A stretch of 64,000 nt of DNA from Selenomonas sputigena (lineage in GTDB: Bacteria; Bacillota; Negativicutes; Selenomonadales; Selenomonadaceae): positions 1,367,501 to 1,431,500 of the forward strand of contig NZ_CP110383.1 of assembly GCF_026015965.1 (NCBI RefSeq), given 5' to 3'. This document shows, in pieces, positions 35,501 to 43,982 of the stretch; within the stretch, counting starts at the first letter, position 1; every line of letters starts with the position of its first letter. Position numbers and translations under genes: made by a program. The notes under the pieces are model-generated. The model was not told where the DNA came from. It searched no databases and saw only the letters and a list, made by a program, of their open reading frames with translations.

Positions 35501-35504
35501 TATC

Positions 35505-35930
35505 TTATACAGCCGTAGCATACATGTCATTTGCAGTCTTATAACCGAAGATTTTGCACGGATAGTTGTTCACCCAATCTTCGATTCGTTTCAGCTCTCT
35601 TGGTTTCAACGTGCTGAAATCCGTTCCTTTCGGCAAAAATCTGCGCAGAATACGGTTCCCGTTCTCGTTGCTCCCCGCTCCCAACTACTGAAAGGATGGG
35701 CGTAGTACACTTCATCGCACTTGGCTGCCTTTTGCAGCCCTTTGCCATCCAAAAACTCTGAACCATTGTCTGCCGTAATGCTTTTAAATACTTGCGTGAA
35801 ATCTCCCTTCACTCGGCGATGGGCGCGCCGAACCGCCTGCAACACTTCCTTTTATGTTTTATTTTTCACGAGCACATAGATAGTCTTGACACATACTCCT
35901 TCAATCGAATGCCCAAAAGGCAACGAAGAT
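35505..35930 (-). pseudogene. IS30-family transposase remnant
   Basis: Frame 1 gives GVCVKTIYVLVKNKT, a stop, then VFKSITADNGSEFLDGKG and YYAHPFSSWERG. A frameshift near 35680 leads to a second frame reading NENGNRILRRFLPKGTDFS and ending FGYKTANDMYATAV. The DDE core is recognisable but is broken by one stop and one frameshift, and the N-terminus is absent. Confidence 0.85.
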
Positions 35931-36000
35931 GCTATAATATGAACAAGAAGAGAAGATATGGCACGCGCAAGGTCGTCCGCCATAGGAAAGGAGCGTTGTC

Positions 36001-36447
36001 ATGAAATACATATCGGGGCTTCATGCGCTCAATATTCCCTGTCGATTGGAAACGAGCGGCGATTGGCATACGCTGTCGTTGTCATGGGAAAACATTCCCT
36101 TATGGAATACGGAGAAATCGCCATTTGGCACAAAAGGGATCGAACGGCATCAAAGTCTTATGGGCAAAAAAGGGACTTTCTACATTGCAAACCACATCCG
36201 AGCCTGCCTTGATCTGCTCTTGGCAGGAGACTTCTCCAATTTGCAAGGTATGCGCCGCGATTATATCTGCACGGATATTTATGACGCAGGTATTTTTGCC
36301 GCTGTTTGGAAACTGCGCGAGACAGCGCACTGGACAGACATCGACCGATTCATGGAAAACGAGTATCGAATGAAGTGGATTCTTTTCAGAAAGGAGCAAA
36401 AGGCGAATGAATACCGCACAAATGCGTCATATAGAAATCATGCGTAA
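36001..36447 (+). CDS. Hypothetical protein, partner of the AbiEii-like toxin
   Basis: 148 residues, MKYISGLHALNIPCRLETSGDWH... with many aromatic residues. I do not recognise a family. It has a strong ribosome-binding site (AAAGGAG). The end overlaps the nucleotidyltransferase gene by 41 bases, an arrangement typical of toxin-antitoxin pairs. It is not an obvious AbiEi (no winged-helix seen). A TATAAT lies at about 35932. Confidence 0.7.
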   Translation: MKYISGLHALNIPCRLETSGDWHTLSLSWENIPLWNTEKSPFGTKGIERHQSLMGKKGTFYIANHIRACLDLLLAGDFSNLQGMRRDYICTDIYDAGIFAAVWKLRETAHWTDIDRFMENEYRMKWILFRKEQKANEYRTNASYRNHA

Positions 36448-37114
36448 TTTCTTGACAGAACTCAACAAGGAAACCGATACGTTCATCTTGAAAGGCGGAA
36501 CGAGCCTTCTTCTTGCTTATGGACTGGATCGTTTTTCCGAGGATATTGACTTGGATGGAGAGAAACGGCGTCTCAAGGGATTCATCGAGAGTTATTCCCA
36601 AAAGCATGGATTTTCTTTCCGTATCGCCAAAGATACACCAACAGTCGAGCGATTCATGCTGGCATATGACCCATCCATACAGAAACCATTAAAAATCGAA
36701 ATCTCCTATCGCAGCCGCAGCATTCCCGCGAATACGCATCATCGCGTGAACGGAATAGAAGTCTACACGATCGACCGAATTTGCCAGTTGAAAACAGGCG
36801 CGTACCAGGGACGGGATAAGATCCGTGATCTCTATGACATTTGCTTCATTTGCCATCGATACTTTGAGGAATTGTCGGAGTCTGCAAAGGAACAGCTGAA
36901 GGATGCTTTGACCTATAAAGGCTTTGATTATTTTGATTATGTCACTTCCACGCAGGACGACGCACTGATCGATAAGGACGCATTGGCAGGACTTTATCTG
37001 AATATGTTTGAAAAGCTGGATCTTCTCTATTCAGAGGAGGAAGCGAAAACTATTTCTGCCAAGGAACCTGATGCAGAAAAAGAAGACGATGAACAAGAGG
37101 ACTGGCGCCGCTGA
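36407..37114 (+). CDS. AbiEii/AbiGii-type nucleotidyltransferase toxin
   Basis: 235 residues. The DNA polymerase beta-like nucleotidyltransferase core is clear: FILKGGTSLLLAYGL, then RFSEDIDLDGEKR. A later basic/aspartate segment, AYQGRDKIRDLYDICFI, matches the family. AbiEii-type enzymes modify cellular RNA and arrest growth in abortive-infection or TA systems. The acidic tail (EKEDDEQEDW) may be disordered. Confidence 0.88.
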   Translation: MNTAQMRHIEIMRNFLTELNKETDTFILKGGTSLLLAYGLDRFSEDIDLDGEKRRLKGFIESYSQKHGFSFRIAKDTPTVERFMLAYDPSIQKPLKIEISYRSRSIPANTHHRVNGIEVYTIDRICQLKTGAYQGRDKIRDLYDICFICHRYFEELSESAKEQLKDALTYKGFDYFDYVTSTQDDALIDKDALAGLYLNMFEKLDLLYSEEEAKTISAKEPDAEKEDDEQEDWRR

Positions 37115-37245
37115 AACCGACGAGCAGAGAATCTCATGCCGCAGTTCTTTCCGTAAACCGCTCCGATGCCGCATAACTTGGAGAAACTGCATCAGAAGAT
37201 TCAACGGGGCAAGCAACACCTCTTCCCCATAGAAGTTGCAGCATA

Positions 37246-37365
37246 AGCTACACGCACAAACGTCCACTTTGTGGACATTGTGCGCCGCCCTTACCAGAAA
37301 CCCAGCCAATCGGTCTGCGCCCTTTGGGCTTGACCTCTTAGGGTTTCATGGTAAACTACACGCAA
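37246..37365 (+). repeat. Dispersed ~110-bp repeat, copy C
   Basis: The best preserved copy. It contains GCACAA-GTCCAC-TTT-GTGGAC-TTGTGC, then GAAACCCAGCCAATCGG through TTAGGGTTTC. The start motif CTACACGCA recurs at the right end (37355), suggesting the beginning of a second unit or a terminal direct repeat. The 37115-37245 stretch before it holds only short remnants (e.g. a 26-codon frame at 37166). Confidence 0.88.
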
Positions 37366-37456
37366 GAAAAAAGCTGTGTTATGTCGACTTCCTTTCCTGC
37401 GCATTTTTTCGAGAGAGTTCTTATAGAAACGATTCCTTGATTCCCATGATAAAAAC

Positions 37457-37504
37457 GAGGGGCTGTGCATAAGTCGAATTTGACTCATGTAACAGCCCCT
37501 TTTA
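37457..37504 (-). terminator. Terminator after guaB
   Basis: AGGGGCTGT...ACAGCCCCT with an extended stem through ATGAGTC/GACTTAT. On the minus strand it is followed by CGTTTTTAT. Confidence 0.8.
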
Positions 37505-37526
37505 CTATGCTGTTTATCACAAAAAA

Positions 37527-39029
37527 TCAGTCACGGCCAAACTTGTCCTTCAAGATGACGTCGTGCGAACCGCCCTCGACGATGCTCGTCGAGGATACGA
37601 GCGTGATCTTCGCTTTGTCGCGCAACTCACTGAGGTTGAGCGCACCGCAGTTGCACATCGTCGAGCGGATCTTGCTCAGCGAGATGTGGATGTTGTCGCG
37701 CAGGGAACCGGCATAGGGAACGTAGGAGTCTACGCCCTCTTCAAACGACAGCTTGCGGTCGCCGCCGAGGTCGTAGCGCTGCCAGTTGCGCGCGCGGTTC
37801 GATCCTTCGCCCCAATATTCCTTGTAGTAGGTGCCGTTGACCTTAACCTTGTCCGTCGGGCTCTCGTCGAAGCGCGAGAAGTAGCGGCCGAGCATCATGA
37901 AGTCCGCGCCCATCGCCAAGGCGAGCGTCATGTGATAGTCGTGCACGATGCCGCCGTCCGAGCAGACGGGGATGTAGACGCCTGTCTCCTTGAAATACTC
38001 GTCGCGTGCGCGGCAGACGTCGATGACCGCCGTCGCCTGACCGCGGCCGATGCCCTTCGTCTCACGCGTGATGCAGATCGAGCCGCCGCCGATGCCGACC
38101 TTGACGAAGTCTGCGCCCGCATCCGCGAGGAAGCGGAAGCCTTCGCCGTCAACGACATTGCCCGCACCGACCTTGACATCCTCGCCGAACTCCTTGTGGA
38201 TGTACTCAAGCGTCTTCTTCTGCCACTCCGAATATCCCTCGGAAGAGTCGATGCAAAGGACGTCCGCACCCGCCTCAAGGAGCGCCGGCACGCGCTCGGC
38301 ATAGTCGCGCGTGTTGATGCCCGCGCCGACGATGTAGCGCTTGCGCTCGTCGATCAGCTCAAGCTCATTCTCCTTATTGTCCGTGTAGTCCTTGCGGAAC
38401 ACCATGTAGCGCAGGCGCTGGTTCTCGTCAATGAGCGGCAGCATGTTGAGCTTGTGCTCCCAGATGAGATCGTTCGCCTGCGGCAGCGTGAGATTGGCAT
38501 CTGCGTAAATGAGGCGTTCGAACGGCGTCATGAAGTCCTTGACGGGCGTGTCGAAGCTCATGCGCGTCACGCGGTAGTCGCGGCTCGTGACGATGCCGAC
38601 GAGCTTGCCGTTCGGCGTACCGTCCTCCGTGACCGCCATCGTCGAATGTCCCGTCGCGTCCTTGAGCGCCAAGACCTCGCCGAGCGTCGTCGTCGGCTTG
38701 ATGTTCGAATCGCTGCTCACGAAGCCCGACTTATAGTTCTTGACGCGAGAGATCATCGCCGCTTCCTGCTCGGGCGTCTGCGAACCGTAGATGAAGGACA
38801 CGCCGCCCTCGCGCGCCAAAGCGATCGCCATCGTGTCGTTCGATACCGCCTGCATGATCGCCGAGGTCATCGGAATGTTCATCTTGATCTTCGGCTCTTC
38901 TCCGCGACGGAACTTCACGAGCGGCGTCTGAAGCGAGACATTCGCCGGAACGCACTGCTCCGAGGAGTACCCGGGCACGAGCAAGTATTCACCAAAGGTA
39001 TGCGACGGCTCTGTGAAATAATATGCCAT
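37527..39029 (-). CDS. guaB: IMP dehydrogenase, divergent Tritrichomonas-like type
   Basis: 500 residues: a TIM barrel interrupted by two CBS domains (about 110-220). The catalytic loop is [20 protein letters not shown] (Cys about 318), and the flap Arg-Tyr pair is in NWQRYDLGG. It makes XMP from IMP with NAD+. The N-terminus [20 protein letters not shown] and the [16 protein letters not shown] flap are, from memory, much closer to Tritrichomonas foetus IMPDH than to ordinary bacterial GuaB. It lies 24 bases after glmS in the same direction. Confidence 0.93.
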   Translation of the reverse strand: MAYYFTEPSHTFGEYLLVPGYSSEQCVPANVSLQTPLVKFRRGEEPKIKMNIPMTSAIMQAVSNDTMAIALAREGGVSFIYGSQTPEQEAAMISRVKNYKSGFVSSDSNIKPTTTLGEVLALKDATGHSTMAVTEDGTPNGKLVGIVTSRDYRVTRMSFDTPVKDFMTPFERLIYADANLTLPQANDLIWEHKLNMLPLIDENQRLRYMVFRKDYTDNKENELELIDERKRYIVGAGINTRDYAERVPALLEAGADVLCIDSSEGYSEWQKKTLEYIHKEFGEDVKVGAGNVVDGEGFRFLADAGADFVKVGIGGGSICITRETKGIGRGQATAVIDVCRARDEYFKETGVYIPVCSDGGIVHDYHMTLALAMGADFMMLGRYFSRFDESPTDKVKVNGTYYKEYWGEGSNRARNWQRYDLGGDRKLSFEEGVDSYVPYAGSLRDNIHISLSKIRSTMCNCGALNLSELRDKAKITLVSSTSIVEGGSHDVILKDKFGRD

Positions 39030-39053
39030 TTTAACCCCTCATTTCTTCTAGCA

Positions 39054-40883
39054 TCATTCGACCGTGACGGACTTCGCGAGGTTGCGCGGCTTGTCCACGT
39101 CGCAGCCGCGCGTGATGGCGGCGAAGTAGGCGAGCAGCTGCAGCGGCACGACCGTCAAGAGAGGAATCAGAAGCTCATCCGTCTCAGGCACGTGGATGAC
39201 GTGATCGACGTACTTTTCGAGTTCCGTATCGCCCTCGGCAGCAATGCCGATGACAACGGCGTCACGCGCCTTGACTTCCTTGATGTTCGACAAGGTCTTC
39301 TCATAGACGCTCTTCTGCGTCGCGAGCGCGATGACGGGCACGCCCTCGACGATGAGCGCAAGCGTGCCGTGCTTGAGCTCGCCCGCCGCATAGGCCTCAG
39401 CGTGAATGTAGGAAATCTCCTTGAGCTTCAGCGAGCCTTCAAGCGCCACATGATAGTCGAGACCGCGTCCGATAAAGAAGACGTCCTCGTTGAAGCCGTA
39501 CTGCTTCGCAAACGTCTTGATCGGCTCGACGTCGCTCAGCGTCTCGCTGATCTGCGCGGGAATCTTCGTAAGGCCCTCGATCAAAGCCTCGCTGCGCTCC
39601 TTCGCGAGCGTTCCCTTGAGATCTGCCATGTAGACGGCGAGCATGAACATCAAGATGAGCTGCGTCGTGTACGCTTTCGTCGAGGCAACGGCGATCTCAG
39701 GTCCCGCCCAGGTGTAGAGCACCTGCGCGGCCTCACGCGCGATGGACGAGCCGACGACGTTCGTGACGGCGAGACTCTTCGCACCCAGACGCTTGGCTTC
39801 CTTCAAGGCAGCGAGCGTGTCGCTCGTCTCACCCGACTGGCTGACGACGATCATCAGGGTGTTCTCGTCGATGATCGGCGAACGGTAGCGGAACTCCGAC
39901 GCAACGTCAACCTCGACGGGGATGCGCGCGAGCTTCTCGATGTAGTACTTGCCGACAAGACCCGCATGATACGCCGTGCCGCAGGCGACGATGTAAACCT
40001 TGTTGAACGAATCAAGGAATTCGCGGCTCCAGCGCAGCTCGTCCATGACGATATGCTTGCCGTCCTTGGCGATGCGCGGCGACATCGTGTCGCGCACGGC
40101 CTTCGGCTGCTCGTGAATCTCCTTAAGCATGAAGTGCTCGTAGCCGCCCTTTTCCGCCGCCTCGGCGTTCCAGTTGACCTCGAAGACCTTCTTCGTCACG
40201 ACTTCGCCGCGGCGATTCGTGATGTGCACGCCGTCCGCCTTGACGACCGCCATCTCACCGTCATTGACGATGTAGGTGCGCCGCGTGCGCGCAATGATCG
40301 CGGGGATGTCGGACGCGATGAAATTCTCCCCTTCGCCGAGACCGATGACAAGCGGATTGTCCTGCTTCGTGCAGATCAGGCGGTCGGGATGCTCGCGCGA
40401 CATGAATACGAGAGCGTAAGAGCCTTCGATACGAGAAAGCACCTCGCGCACCGAGGCCTCGAAGTCGCCGTTGTAGACTTCCTCCAACAGGTGTGCGACG
40501 ACCTCCGTATCCGTCTCCGACTTGAAGGAATGACCTTTTTCAATCAAATCTTCCTTCAGCGACATATAGTTTTCGATGATGCCGTTGTGCACAACAGCAA
40601 AATTGCCCGCGCAGTCTGTATGCGGATGTGCGTTGCTGTCCGACGGACGTCCATGCGTCGCCCAACGCGTATGCCCAATGCCGATATGACCTGCCGGCTC
40701 ATTTCCTTCGATGATTCGCTTGAGTTCGGCAAGACGACCCACGCATTTTTCCACGCGGATCTTCTCCTCGTTCAAGACTGCGATGCCCGACGAATCATAG
40801 CCGCGATACTCAAGCTTCGTCAGCCCCTCGATGAGAAACGGCGTCGCCTGACGCTTGCCGACATAACCAACGATTCCACACAT
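39054..40883 (-). CDS. glmS: Glutamine-fructose-6-phosphate aminotransferase
   Basis: 609 residues from ATG 40883, so Cys2 becomes the N-terminal nucleophile (MCGIVGYVG). An N-terminal glutaminase domain (1-240) and two SIS isomerase domains (about 285-425, 455-600, ending KPRNLAKSVTVE) are complete. It makes glucosamine-6-phosphate for cell-wall and LPS synthesis. AGGAGG precedes the start. The glmS ribozyme upstream gives product feedback. Confidence 0.97.
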   Translation of the reverse strand: MCGIVGYVGKRQATPFLIEGLTKLEYRGYDSSGIAVLNEEKIRVEKCVGRLAELKRIIEGNEPAGHIGIGHTRWATHGRPSDSNAHPHTDCAGNFAVVHNGIIENYMSLKEDLIEKGHSFKSETDTEVVAHLLEEVYNGDFEASVREVLSRIEGSYALVFMSREHPDRLICTKQDNPLVIGLGEGENFIASDIPAIIARTRRTYIVNDGEMAVVKADGVHITNRRGEVVTKKVFEVNWNAEAAEKGGYEHFMLKEIHEQPKAVRDTMSPRIAKDGKHIVMDELRWSREFLDSFNKVYIVACGTAYHAGLVGKYYIEKLARIPVEVDVASEFRYRSPIIDENTLMIVVSQSGETSDTLAALKEAKRLGAKSLAVTNVVGSSIAREAAQVLYTWAGPEIAVASTKAYTTQLILMFMLAVYMADLKGTLAKERSEALIEGLTKIPAQISETLSDVEPIKTFAKQYGFNEDVFFIGRGLDYHVALEGSLKLKEISYIHAEAYAAGELKHGTLALIVEGVPVIALATQKSVYEKTLSNIKEVKARDAVVIGIAAEGDTELEKYVDHVIHVPETDELLIPLLTVVPLQLLAYFAAITRGCDVDKPRNLAKSVTVE

Positions 40884-40919
40884 AAGCAAAAACCTCCTAA
40901 GTTTCCAGCAGGCAAAACG

Positions 40920-41100
40920 CCTGCCATTCCATATTCATTTCTGTTCCTGCCCATCTTATGAACTGCCTTGTCCCCCTCGTCACCAAGGGGCTTTGCAGCT
41001 TTTTACGACCGATGCAGCCGAGAGGCATCCGCTGAATGTTCGACAACCTCTTCCTCGTCCCCTTGCAGTACGCTCCTGCAAGGTCTCGCGCTAAGGCATA
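40920..41100 (-). ncRNA. glmS ribozyme (glucosamine-6-phosphate riboswitch)
   Basis: On the minus strand: TTAGCGCGAGACCTTGCAG, then CTGCAAGGGGACGAGGAAGAG, TTGTCGAACATTCAGCGG, ATGCCTCTCGGC and the 3' pseudoknot region with GTGACGAGG. These are the conserved blocks of the glmS self-cleaving ribozyme. The expected cleavage is between A41092 and G41091. GlcN6P acts as cofactor, and the cleaved message is degraded. The 3' boundary is approximate. Confidence 0.93.
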
Positions 41101-41290
41101 TGCCTTTTCCCCTTCTCCATGCTCCTTCCCATCACCGCAGCCGACAGGCAGACCGCTCATATTCAGCGCATGAAAGCATTTTTTCACGCACCGCATGATG
41201 TATATTTTTGCTATTTTAGTTTATCTTCCCTGATTTGTCAATAGGATTCACGCGCCCTCTTTCGCCGCTCGTGGTGCACCGTTTCTATAG

Positions 41291-41337
41291 GAATCACTGA
41301 TAAATTCAGCCACCCATCCTCGCACATCTGGGCGACC
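41291..41337 (+). repeat. Short dispersed motif, copy 2
   Basis: GAATCACTGATAAATTCAGCC and following bases align ungapped with 16701-16747. It lies between the glmS leader and the next promoter. Confidence 0.5.
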
Positions 41338-41376
41338 TCATTTTATCAGCGCTTCCTTTACATTTCATGAGGAACG

Positions 41377-41405
41377 TAGACAAAACGTCTGCCTCCCTTT
41401 ATAAT
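41377..41405 (+). promoter_or_regulatory. Promoter of the Bax inhibitor-1 family gene
   Basis: TAGACA (41377-41382), a 17-base spacer and TATAAT (41400-41405). Confidence 0.75.
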
Positions 41406-41466
41406 AGAAGAAAGTCGCAGCTTGTCTGCGCCTTGGTTCATCAACTACAGCAAAGGAGCTGATCTC

Positions 41467-42183
41467 TTGAACAATCCCATGTTATCCAAAGTGAGCAGAG
41501 CGACGGACGCCGTCTTTTCGGGCGAAGCCGCAAGCTACAGCGGCATCGCCATAAAGAGCACGGGGCTTGTCCTCATTGTCGCGGCATCTGCCGTCATCAC
41601 TTGGCTCACGGGCTATGCAACGCCGACGACGACGATGGTCACCGCCGTCATGGGGCTTATCACGGCCTTGATCGTTTCCTTCAAGCCCGGCACGGCAGGG
41701 CTTCTCGCGCCGCTCTACGCGATCCTAGAAGGCATGTGTCTCGCGTGCCTGTCCGTGACAGTTGCGTTCATCTCGCCGAGCATACTCGTCAATGCCGTCA
41801 TGCTGACCTTCGGCATCGCCATCGCCGCCGGACTCGTCTACGCACGCGGACTCGTGACGGTCAACTCGAAGTTCATGCGCATCACGATGATCGCTCTGAC
41901 GGGCGTCGTCCTCACGTACATCGCGGAAATGGTGCTCGGCTTCTTCGGCATCCACTTCCCGATGCTGCACGACGGCGGCATCGTCGCCATCGCCATCGAG
42001 CTTGTCATCATCGGCGTCGCGACGCTGTGCCTCTTCATGGACTATGAGCTCATCAATCGCAGCGTGCAGGAAGGCCTGCCGAAAGACTACGAATGGTACT
42101 GCGCCTTCTCGCTGCTCGTGACCCTCATCTGGCTCTACGTCGAGATTCTCGATTTGCTGCGAATGCTGTCGGGAAGAGACTGA
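41467..42183 (+). CDS. Bax inhibitor-1/YccA family membrane protein
   Basis: 238 residues from TTG 41467 (AAAGGAG eight bases upstream). The upstream ATG at 41422 lies too close to the promoter. Seven hydrophobic segments and the C-terminal DYELINRSVQEGLPKDYEWYCAFSLLVTLIWLY match the UPF0005/YetJ-type family. Some members are pH-sensitive calcium leak channels. Monocistronic: a terminator follows. Confidence 0.85.
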   Translation: MNNPMLSKVSRATDAVFSGEAASYSGIAIKSTGLVLIVAASAVITWLTGYATPTTTMVTAVMGLITALIVSFKPGTAGLLAPLYAILEGMCLACLSVTVAFISPSILVNAVMLTFGIAIAAGLVYARGLVTVNSKFMRITMIALTGVVLTYIAEMVLGFFGIHFPMLHDGGIVAIAIELVIIGVATLCLFMDYELINRSVQEGLPKDYEWYCAFSLLVTLIWLYVEILDLLRMLSGRD

Positions 42184-42191
42184 CCTCAACG

Positions 42192-42246
42192 CAAAGCCCG
42201 CCGTTCCCCCAATACTTATCGAAGTGGGGATGGCGGGCTTTTTCGC
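42192..42246 (+). terminator. Intrinsic terminator
   Basis: AAAGCCCGCC.. TTCCCC pairs with GGGGATGGCGGGCTTT, followed by TTTC. Confidence 0.9.
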
Positions 42247-42337
42247 ATTTTTTCAAAACAATCCGCCACTCCTTGACGACACTGGATAGAATGGCGTTTC
42301 AATGATATAATAAAGGCAAAGAAGGTGACATTGCATC

Positions 42338-43402
42338 ATGCAGCAGAAAGAAGACCTCCCGTCGGAATATCATGCGTCTGATTATCGAAATCCAACGTAT
42401 GATCAACATGCCAAACGCCTGCTTGCACAAAGAACTATCATGGCACGTCTCCTCAAACGAACCGTGCCGGAATTCAAAGAAGCGACGATTTCCGATATTG
42501 CTGAAAAATATATTGAAGGCACCCCGCAGATCAGTGAGATTCCTATTGACAGGGATATGACCAATGCGGTTGGAAACACCCCGCGCTCCCCAAAAGAGTT
42601 TCTCGGTTCCGCTACGGAAAATATCGGCATCACGGAAGGCTGGATTCGTTTTGACATCCTCTTTCACGCGCGTGTTCCAAAATCGGGCGAACTCATCACC
42701 CTGATCATCAACGTCGAAGCACAAAGAACTCAGCGAAGCTCCAAACTCGGCTATGCACTCTTGAAACGAGCCATTTACTATGCGAGTCGTTTGATTTCAT
42801 CCCAGAAAGAAACCGAATTTACGGGCTCATCCTACGATGACCTCAAAAAGGTCTACAGCATCTGGCTTTGCATGGATTCACCCGATGGCAAAAGCTCCAT
42901 CAATCGCTACGATCTCAACGAACATCATATTCTTCATGAATATAAGGCCAATCATGCGGATTATGACCTGATCAGCATCATCACCATATATCTCGGCGAA
43001 GAGCAGCCACCCGATGAAGATTGGCTCATCCGCTTCCTGCGTCTGCTGTTCAAAGACACACGAACACCAGCCATGAGAAAGAAACAACTTCTGAAAGATG
43101 AATTCGATATGGATACAACTACAGATATAGAAGAGGAGATGAAAACGATGTGCAACTTGAGTACAGGCATCTATGAACAAGGCATGGAGCGTGGCATCGC
43201 CCAAGGCATGGAGCGCGGCATCGCCCAAGGCATGGAGCGCGGCATCGCCCAAGGCATGGAGCGCGGCGCAGAAAACACCCGCAGAGAAACGGCTCTTTCC
43301 ATGCTCAAAGAAGGACTTCCCACCGATATGGTTGCACGTATCACAAACTTGTCAATGGAAGAAATCAAAGCCTTGCACCAAAAGATGCCCAATTTGAATT
43401 GA
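42338..43402 (+). CDS. Rpn-type PD-(D/E)xK nuclease/transposase-like protein
   Basis: 354 residues. The N-terminal part carries a PD-(D/E)xK-like core (GWIRFDILFHARVP ... LITLIINVEAQRT). This is the pattern of the Rpn/PDDEXK-family transposase-like nucleases common in Selenomonads. The C-terminal half has four tandem MERGIAQG-type octads (about 283-310), then a helical tail. Members promote recombination or phage defence; the role here is untested. A -10-like TATAAT lies at about 42306. Confidence 0.75.
   Translation: MQQKEDLPSEYHASDYRNPTYDQHAKRLLAQRTIMARLLKRTVPEFKEATISDIAEKYIEGTPQISEIPIDRDMTNAVGNTPRSPKEFLGSATENIGITEGWIRFDILFHARVPKSGELITLIINVEAQRTQRSSKLGYALLKRAIYYASRLISSQKETEFTGSSYDDLKKVYSIWLCMDSPDGKSSINRYDLNEHHILHEYKANHADYDLISIITIYLGEEQPPDEDWLIRFLRLLFKDTRTPAMRKKQLLKDEFDMDTTTDIEEEMKTMCNLSTGIYEQGMERGIAQGMERGIAQGMERGIAQGMERGAENTRRETALSMLKEGLPTDMVARITNLSMEEIKALHQKMPNLN
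43182..43268 (+). repeat. 24-bp in-frame tandem repeat
   Basis: GGCATGGAGCGCGGCATCGC plus CCAA is repeated about 3.5 times, coding GMERGIAQ each time. The length is a multiple of three, so copy changes keep the frame. Unit identity is nearly perfect, suggesting recent expansion. Confidence 0.9.
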
Positions 43403-43427
43403 AAAACATCGCCAACCATCGGCGAAG

Positions 43428-43473
43428 CAATAAAAATCCCGCGCACCTCAAAAGTGCGCGGGATTTTTATTGC
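43428..43473. terminator. Bidirectional terminator
   Basis: AATAAAAATCCCGCGCAC pairs with GTGCGCGGGATTTTTATT, between the convergent Rpn gene and the nar-moa operon end. Confidence 0.92.
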
Positions 43474-43490
43474 CGTTTGCTGATTTTCCA

Positions 43491-43967
43491 TCAGCGCCGA
43501 AAATCGCCGCTCTTGCCGCCGCTCTTCGCGTCTAGATGCAGCGCGGTGATTTCCATGCGCTTGTCGAGCGCCTTGCACATGTCGTAGATCGTCAAGAGCG
43601 CGACGCTCACGGCATGCAGCGCTTCCATCTCGACGCCCGTGACGCCGCGCGTCTTGACCTCGGCACACGCTTCGACCGCAGATGCTTCAGCCAGAAGCCC
43701 AAAGTCGATGCTCACGCGCGTCAGCGGCAGCGGATGGCACAGCGGGATCGCGTCGCTCGTCTTCTTCGCCGCCATGATGCCGGCGATGCGCGCGACGCCG
43801 AGGACGTCGCCCTTCTTTGCCGTGCCGCCCGCAATCGCCTCGTAGACGGCAGGGCTTACAAGGATGCGGCCGCTCGCACGCGCGATGCGCTCCGTTTCCT
43901 TCTTCTCGCTGACATCGACCATGTGCGCGTTGCCTGCCGCATCAAAATGCGTCAATTCGTTTGCCAT
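43491..43967 (-). CDS. moaC: Cyclic pyranopterin monophosphate synthase MoaC
   Basis: 158 residues from ATG 43967 (GAGGTG upstream). [32 protein letters not shown] and [25 protein letters not shown] are classic. With MoaA it makes cPMP in molybdenum cofactor synthesis. It is the last gene of the long nar operon. Confidence 0.97.
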   Translation of the reverse strand: MANELTHFDAAGNAHMVDVSEKKETERIARASGRILVSPAVYEAIAGGTAKKGDVLGVARIAGIMAAKKTSDAIPLCHPLPLTRVSIDFGLLAEASAVEACAEVKTRGVTGVEMEALHAVSVALLTIYDMCKALDKRMEITALHLDAKSGGKSGDFRR

Positions 43968-43982
43968 GAAATGCACCTCATC

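Noticed and set aside
37563-40961. An 1132-codon plus-strand open frame across guaB and glmS
   Set aside because: It is exactly antisense to two clear genes in GC-rich DNA. Its translation is Arg/Asp/Leu-rich, low-complexity shadow sequence with no family motif.
43182-43268. Possible CRISPR array
   Set aside because: The units are directly adjacent with no spacers and are in frame inside a coding gene. No CRISPR array is seen anywhere in the window.
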